From Macrotis lagotis (Eukaryota; Chordata; Mammalia; Peramelemorphia; Peramelidae), in contig NC_133663.1 in NCBI RefSeq assembly GCF_037893015.1, positions 2,348,378 to 2,412,377 of the forward strand: a stretch of DNA of 64,000 nucleotides. The letters run 5' to 3'. The stretch's first letter is position 1. Each line of letters starts with the position of its first letter. Shown piece after piece: positions 60,098 through 64,000 of this stretch. The notes beneath the pieces are model-generated. The model saw nothing but the letters and a program-made list of their open reading frames with translations. It ran no database searches and was not told the origin of the DNA. The position numbers and the translations under genes were made by a program.

Positions 60098-60138
<41 letters not shown>
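60098..60138 (+). repeat. (CT)n microsatellite at a SINE tail
   Basis: About 20 CT units directly abut the tail side of the next SINE. Confidence 0.9.
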
Positions 60139-60144
<6 letters not shown>

Positions 60145-60280
60145 GGGGTTAAGTGATTTGCCCAAGGTCACACAGCTAAGTAATTATTAAGAATTATTAA
60201 GTGTTTGAAGTTAGATTTGAACTCAGGTCCTCCCGACTCCAGGGCTGGTGCTCTATCCACTGTACCACCTAACTACCCCA
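60139..60280 (-). mobile_element. WSINE-like SINE with (GA)n tail
   Basis: gcaatggggttaagtgattt to gtaccacctaactacccc. A short internal duplication (attattaagaattattaag) is present. Confidence 0.92.
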
Positions 60281-60296
60281 TTCTCTGTTTTTTTTT

Positions 60297-60449
60297 CCTT
60301 CAAGTTTTTTTGGCAAGGTAAATGAGGTTAAGTGTCTTGCCCAAGGCCACACAGCTAGGTAATTATTAAGTGTTTGAGGCCGGATCTGATGTCAGATACT
60401 CCTAACTCCAGGGTTGGTGCTCCATCTACTGCGCCACCCAGCTGCCCCT
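60297..60449 (-). mobile_element. WSINE-like SINE
   Basis: tttggcaaggtaaatgaggt to gcgccacccagctgcccc. Confidence 0.92.
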
Positions 60450-61517
60450 CATTCTCTCTTTTTAATAGGGATGGATGCTATATTTTGTTAAAGGCTTTTT
60501 CTGCATCTAATGTAATATTTGATTTCTGTTGCGTCTATTATTGATATGATCATTTATGCTGATAGTTTCCTATTATTGAACTAACCCTGCATTTCTGGTA
60601 TAAATCTCACTTAGTCATAGTATATGATCCTTGTGATATATTCCTGTAATCTCTTTGCAAGTATTTTATTTAAAAATTTTTACATTAATATTCATTAGGG
60701 AAATTGGTTTATATTTTTCTTTCTCTGTTTTGGCTCTTTCCGACTTTGTGTTTCAGTATCATAATTGTGTCTATAAAAGGAATTTGGTAGGATTCCTTCT
60801 TCATCTAGTTTTCCAAATAGTTTATACGATATTAGAATTAATTGTTCTTTAAATATTCAGTAGAATTACTTTTGAATCTATCTGAACTTGTGGATTTTTT
60901 CCTTTAGGAGTTCACTGATGGTTATTTCAATTTTTTCCCCTTAAGTTTGGGTTATTTAAGGATTTTATTTCTTTTTCTGTCAATCTTGGTAATTTATATT
61001 TTTGTAAATATTAATCCATTTCATTTGGACTGTCAGATTTATTGGCATATAATTGGGCAAAATAATTCCTAACAACTGTTTCAGTTTCTATTTCCTTGGT
61101 GATGAGATCATACCTTTCATTTTTGATACTACTAATTTGATTCTCTTTGCTTTTTAAAACCCAATTAGCCAATGGTTTATCTATTTTATTTTTTTTAAAA
61201 TAAAACCAGCTTCTAAGTTTTATTTATTAGTTCAATAGTTTTCCTTCTTTCAATTAATTTTATTAGTCTTTACTTTGATTTTCAGTTTTTCCAATTTGGT
61301 GTTTCATAATCTGTTCTTTTGTTAGTTTTATTAGTTGCATAGCCTAGTTAATTAATCTGCTTTCCCCCCCCTCTATTTTATTGATGTAATTAGAAACATA
61401 AATTTTCCCTTATGCATCCCATAAGTGTTTTGACATGTGTTGTTTTCTTTAATGAAATTATTGTTTCTATGATTTGTTCTTTGAACCCCTTGTTTTTGGG
61501 GTTAGATTATTTAATTT

Positions 61518-61671
61518 TTTTTTTTTTAGAATTTTTGCAAGGCAAATGGGGTTAAGTGGCTTGCCCAAGGCCACACAGCTAGGTAATTATTAAGTGTCTG
61601 AGGCGGATTTGAACTCAGGTACTCCTGACTCCAGGGCCCGTGCTCTATCCACTATGCCACCTAGCCGCCCC
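61518..61671 (-). mobile_element. WSINE-like SINE
   Basis: Target-site duplication AGATTATTTAATTT at 61504-61517 and 61672-61685. Confidence 0.95.
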
Positions 61672-62975
61672 AGATTATTTAATTTCTGTTTAATTTTTAA
61701 TTTCTCCTTCCGTTGTCCATTTTTGAATTTTTTTGCATTAGGGTATGAAAAGGATTGGTTTACTCTCTACTTTTCAGCATTTAATTGTGAGGTTTTTATG
61801 TCCTAATACATAGTCATTTTTTTGTGCATGTATGTAGCTGCCATTTACTGCTAAGAAAAAGATATATATTTCTTTTTCTAATTCCATTCAGTTTTCTCCA
61901 AAGAGCTATAATATTTAACTGTTTAAGAATTTTATATACTTCTTAACTTCTTGTTTATTTTTTTGGTTAGATTTATCTGGTTCTGTGAGGGGAAGTTGAA
62001 GTCCCCCACTAGTATAGTTTTATTGATTTTCTTGTATAACTCATAGCTTCTTCAAAAATTTATTTGCTATACCATTTGGTGAGTGTATAAATTTAGTACT
62101 GATATGCCTTCATAGTCTTTGGTACCTTTCAGCAAGATATAGTTTCCTTCTTTATCTCTTTTAATTAAATCTATTTTTGTTTTTGCTACTACTGCTTTGT
62201 TTGCTTCAGCTCCCTACCTTTGATCTCTGTTTATCTCTCTGCTACAAATGTGATTCTGGTAAATCACTTCTTGTAGGATTCTGGTGTTTATTCCATTCTG
62301 ACTGCTTCTGTTTTATGGGTTAATTTATCTCATTCACATTTCTAGTTATGATAAGTAATTGTATATTTTTTTCTTTATCTTTCTCTCTCTTACACCTCAC
62401 CCTTTCCCTCCTTACAATACAAGTCTTTTATTCTGATAGCCACCTTTCCCAGCATGCCCTTCCTTTTATCATTCCTCATCCTGTTCCCCCTTCTATTATC
62501 CCCATCCCTTTTTATTTCCTTATAGGGTAGGTTAGATTTCTGTATCCAACTGAGTGTTTATGTTAACCTCTCTTTGAACCAGTTTTGATGAGAGTAATGC
62601 TTAAGGCTTACCTACCACTCCAGCCCATCTTCCTCTTCTTTATAATAGCTCTTTTCATGCCTCTTTTATATGGAATAATTTACCCCATTCGATCTCCTTC
62701 CTCCTTCGAGTGCAATTTTCTTTTTCACCCTTTTATTTTTGGGTATTGTTCCATCAAAGTCACCTTATATCCACATCCTTTGTCTATACATACTCCTAAT
62801 TGCTATTCTAGTAATAAAATTAAGAATTAAAATATTATCTTGCCATATAGAAATAGAATTTATATATATTGAATTTATATTTTCTTATGTTTCCCTTCAG
62901 TCTTGCTTTTTGAGATCACTATTTTAATTCAGTTCTGGTCTTTTAATTAGAAATACTTCAAAGCTCTCTATTTTG

Positions 62976-63120
62976 GGCGGCTAGGTTGCGCAGTGGATAG
63001 AGCACCAGAGTCAGGAAAACTTGAGTTCAGATCTGGCCTGAGACACTTAATAACTACCTAGCTGTGTGGCCTTGGGCAAGCCACTTAACCCCATTTGCCT
63101 TGCAAAAGCCTAAAAAAAAA
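62976..63120 (+). mobile_element. WSINE-like SINE
   Basis: gggcggctaggttgcgcagt to catttgccttgcaaaagcc. AAGCTCTCT flanks both ends. Confidence 0.92.
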
Positions 63121-63304
63121 GCTCTCTGTTATATTCACTTTTGCTGAGTAGGTGATTTTTAGTTGTCATCTTCCTTTGCTTTCCAATATATTATATTCCA
63201 AAAGCCTTTTGGTTCTTTAATATGGAAGCTACCAAATAGTGTGTAGTGTGGTAGCTGCATGATATTTGAATTTTTATTTTTTATTTTTATTTTTTTTTAC
63301 TGCT

Positions 63305-63502
63305 TGAAATACTTTTTTGTTTTGGGGTTTTGGGTTTTGCAAGGCAGTGGGATTAAAGTGACTTGCCTAAGGTCACACAGTTAGGTAATGAATTATTAAG
63401 TGTCTGAGGTCAGATTTGAATTCATATCCTCCTGACTCCAGGGCTGGTGCTCTATCCACTGCATCACCTAGATGCCCCAACCTGTGCCACCTAGCTGCCT
63501 CA
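63305..63502 (-). mobile_element. WSINE-like SINE with duplicated head
   Basis: ttttgcaaggcagtgggatt to tgcatcacctagatgcccc, followed at once by a second head piece, gtgccacctagctgcc. Confidence 0.88.
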
Positions 63503-64000
63503 ATACTTTCTTTTTGATCTGTGTACTCTGGAGTTTGGCTATGATGTTCCTGGGACTTTTTAGTTTGAGATCTCTTTCAAGTGATGCTGCATGGATTCTT
63601 TCAATTTCTATTTTACCCTCTGGTTCTACTATATCAGGGCATTTAAAAAAATAATTTCTTGAAAGATATTTATTCCCCCCCCCCAAATCAGGGCATTCAG
63701 ATAGTTCAGTAATTAATTCTTATATTATCTTTCTTGGATACATTTTTCTAGGTCACTTATTTTTCCATTGAGAAATTTCACATTTTCTTTTCTTTTTTTT
63801 ACTTTTTTGATCTTGTTTTTTTGAATCTTGATGTTTTAGAGAGTTATTGGTTTCTGTTTATTCAATTCTAATTTTTAAGGCATGATTTTCTTCAGTACTT
63901 CCTTTTTCATTTGGCCAATTCTATTTTTTGGGGAGTTATTTTTTTTCAGTAAAATTTTTTTATCTTTTCCCATACTCTTGATTCTCTTGCCTCTCAATTC

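Larger units (their letters stand above)
57890..64000 (-). mobile_element. Near-complete old L1 LINE, riddled with SINEs, running off the window
   Basis: In minus orientation, ORF1 sequence (about 63990-63480; one frame reads CPDIVEPEGKIEIERIH) starts beyond the window edge. A long inter-ORF region (about 63200-62250) follows. ORF2 remnants cover 62250-58150, and a 3' UTR lies at about 58130-57890 (ccaccctcccttcctacctc). No long open frame remains. At least nine SINE insertions or fragments interrupt it. Confidence 0.85.

Overview
The window looks like autosomal DNA of a marsupial, probably an Australian (australidelphian) one. Both strands are strewn with a tRNA-derived SINE whose head reads 'ggcggctaggtggcgcagtggatagagcacc' in pieces and whose tail ends 'ccccattgccttgcaaaaa' (WSINE-like). 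Older SINEs whose 3' ends carry RTE-LINE-like sequence (RTE-SINE), MIR/MAR1-type SINEs, L2, an RTE LINE, a Tc2/pogo-like DNA transposon and several L1/HAL1 copies are also present. Family names were assigned by eye; no repeat library was run.

Only two host genes are visible, both on the + strand. The left end (1-4565) holds the 3' end of PPP1R2 (protein phosphatase 1 inhibitor-2): an intron, the exon encoding the PP1 active-site-covering helix (583-756), a last intron, a probable terminal coding exon (2424-2470) and a long 3' UTR ending at an AATAAA at 4541. The middle (4.6-34 kb) is intergenic and mostly decayed retroelements, with several kb I cannot assign. A CpG island at about 34.1-36.1 kb carries a 40-bp GC-rich minisatellite, a duplicated CCAAT-box module, E-boxes and GC boxes. 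It leads into the first coding exon of ACAP2 (35719-35771), which ends at a GT splice donor. From 35772 to the end is ACAP2 intron 1, where almost every LINE and most SINEs lie antisense to the gene. From memory, PPP1R2 followed by ACAP2 on the same strand is the order at human 3q29, and this supports both calls.

The two genes are neighbours and are not known to share a pathway: PPP1R2 regulates PP1, and ACAP2 is an Arf6 GTPase-activating protein of endosomes. I found no new enzyme system, CRISPR array, RNA gene or intact retrovirus. The most interesting content is retroelement archaeology: a full-length-looking HAL1-type (ORF1-only) element with target-site duplications, an L1 nested in the target-site duplication of a SINE, and a copied SINE-L1-SINE block about 1 kb from its source. 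The promoter minisatellite and an enlarged acidic run in PPP1R2 are also worth a look.
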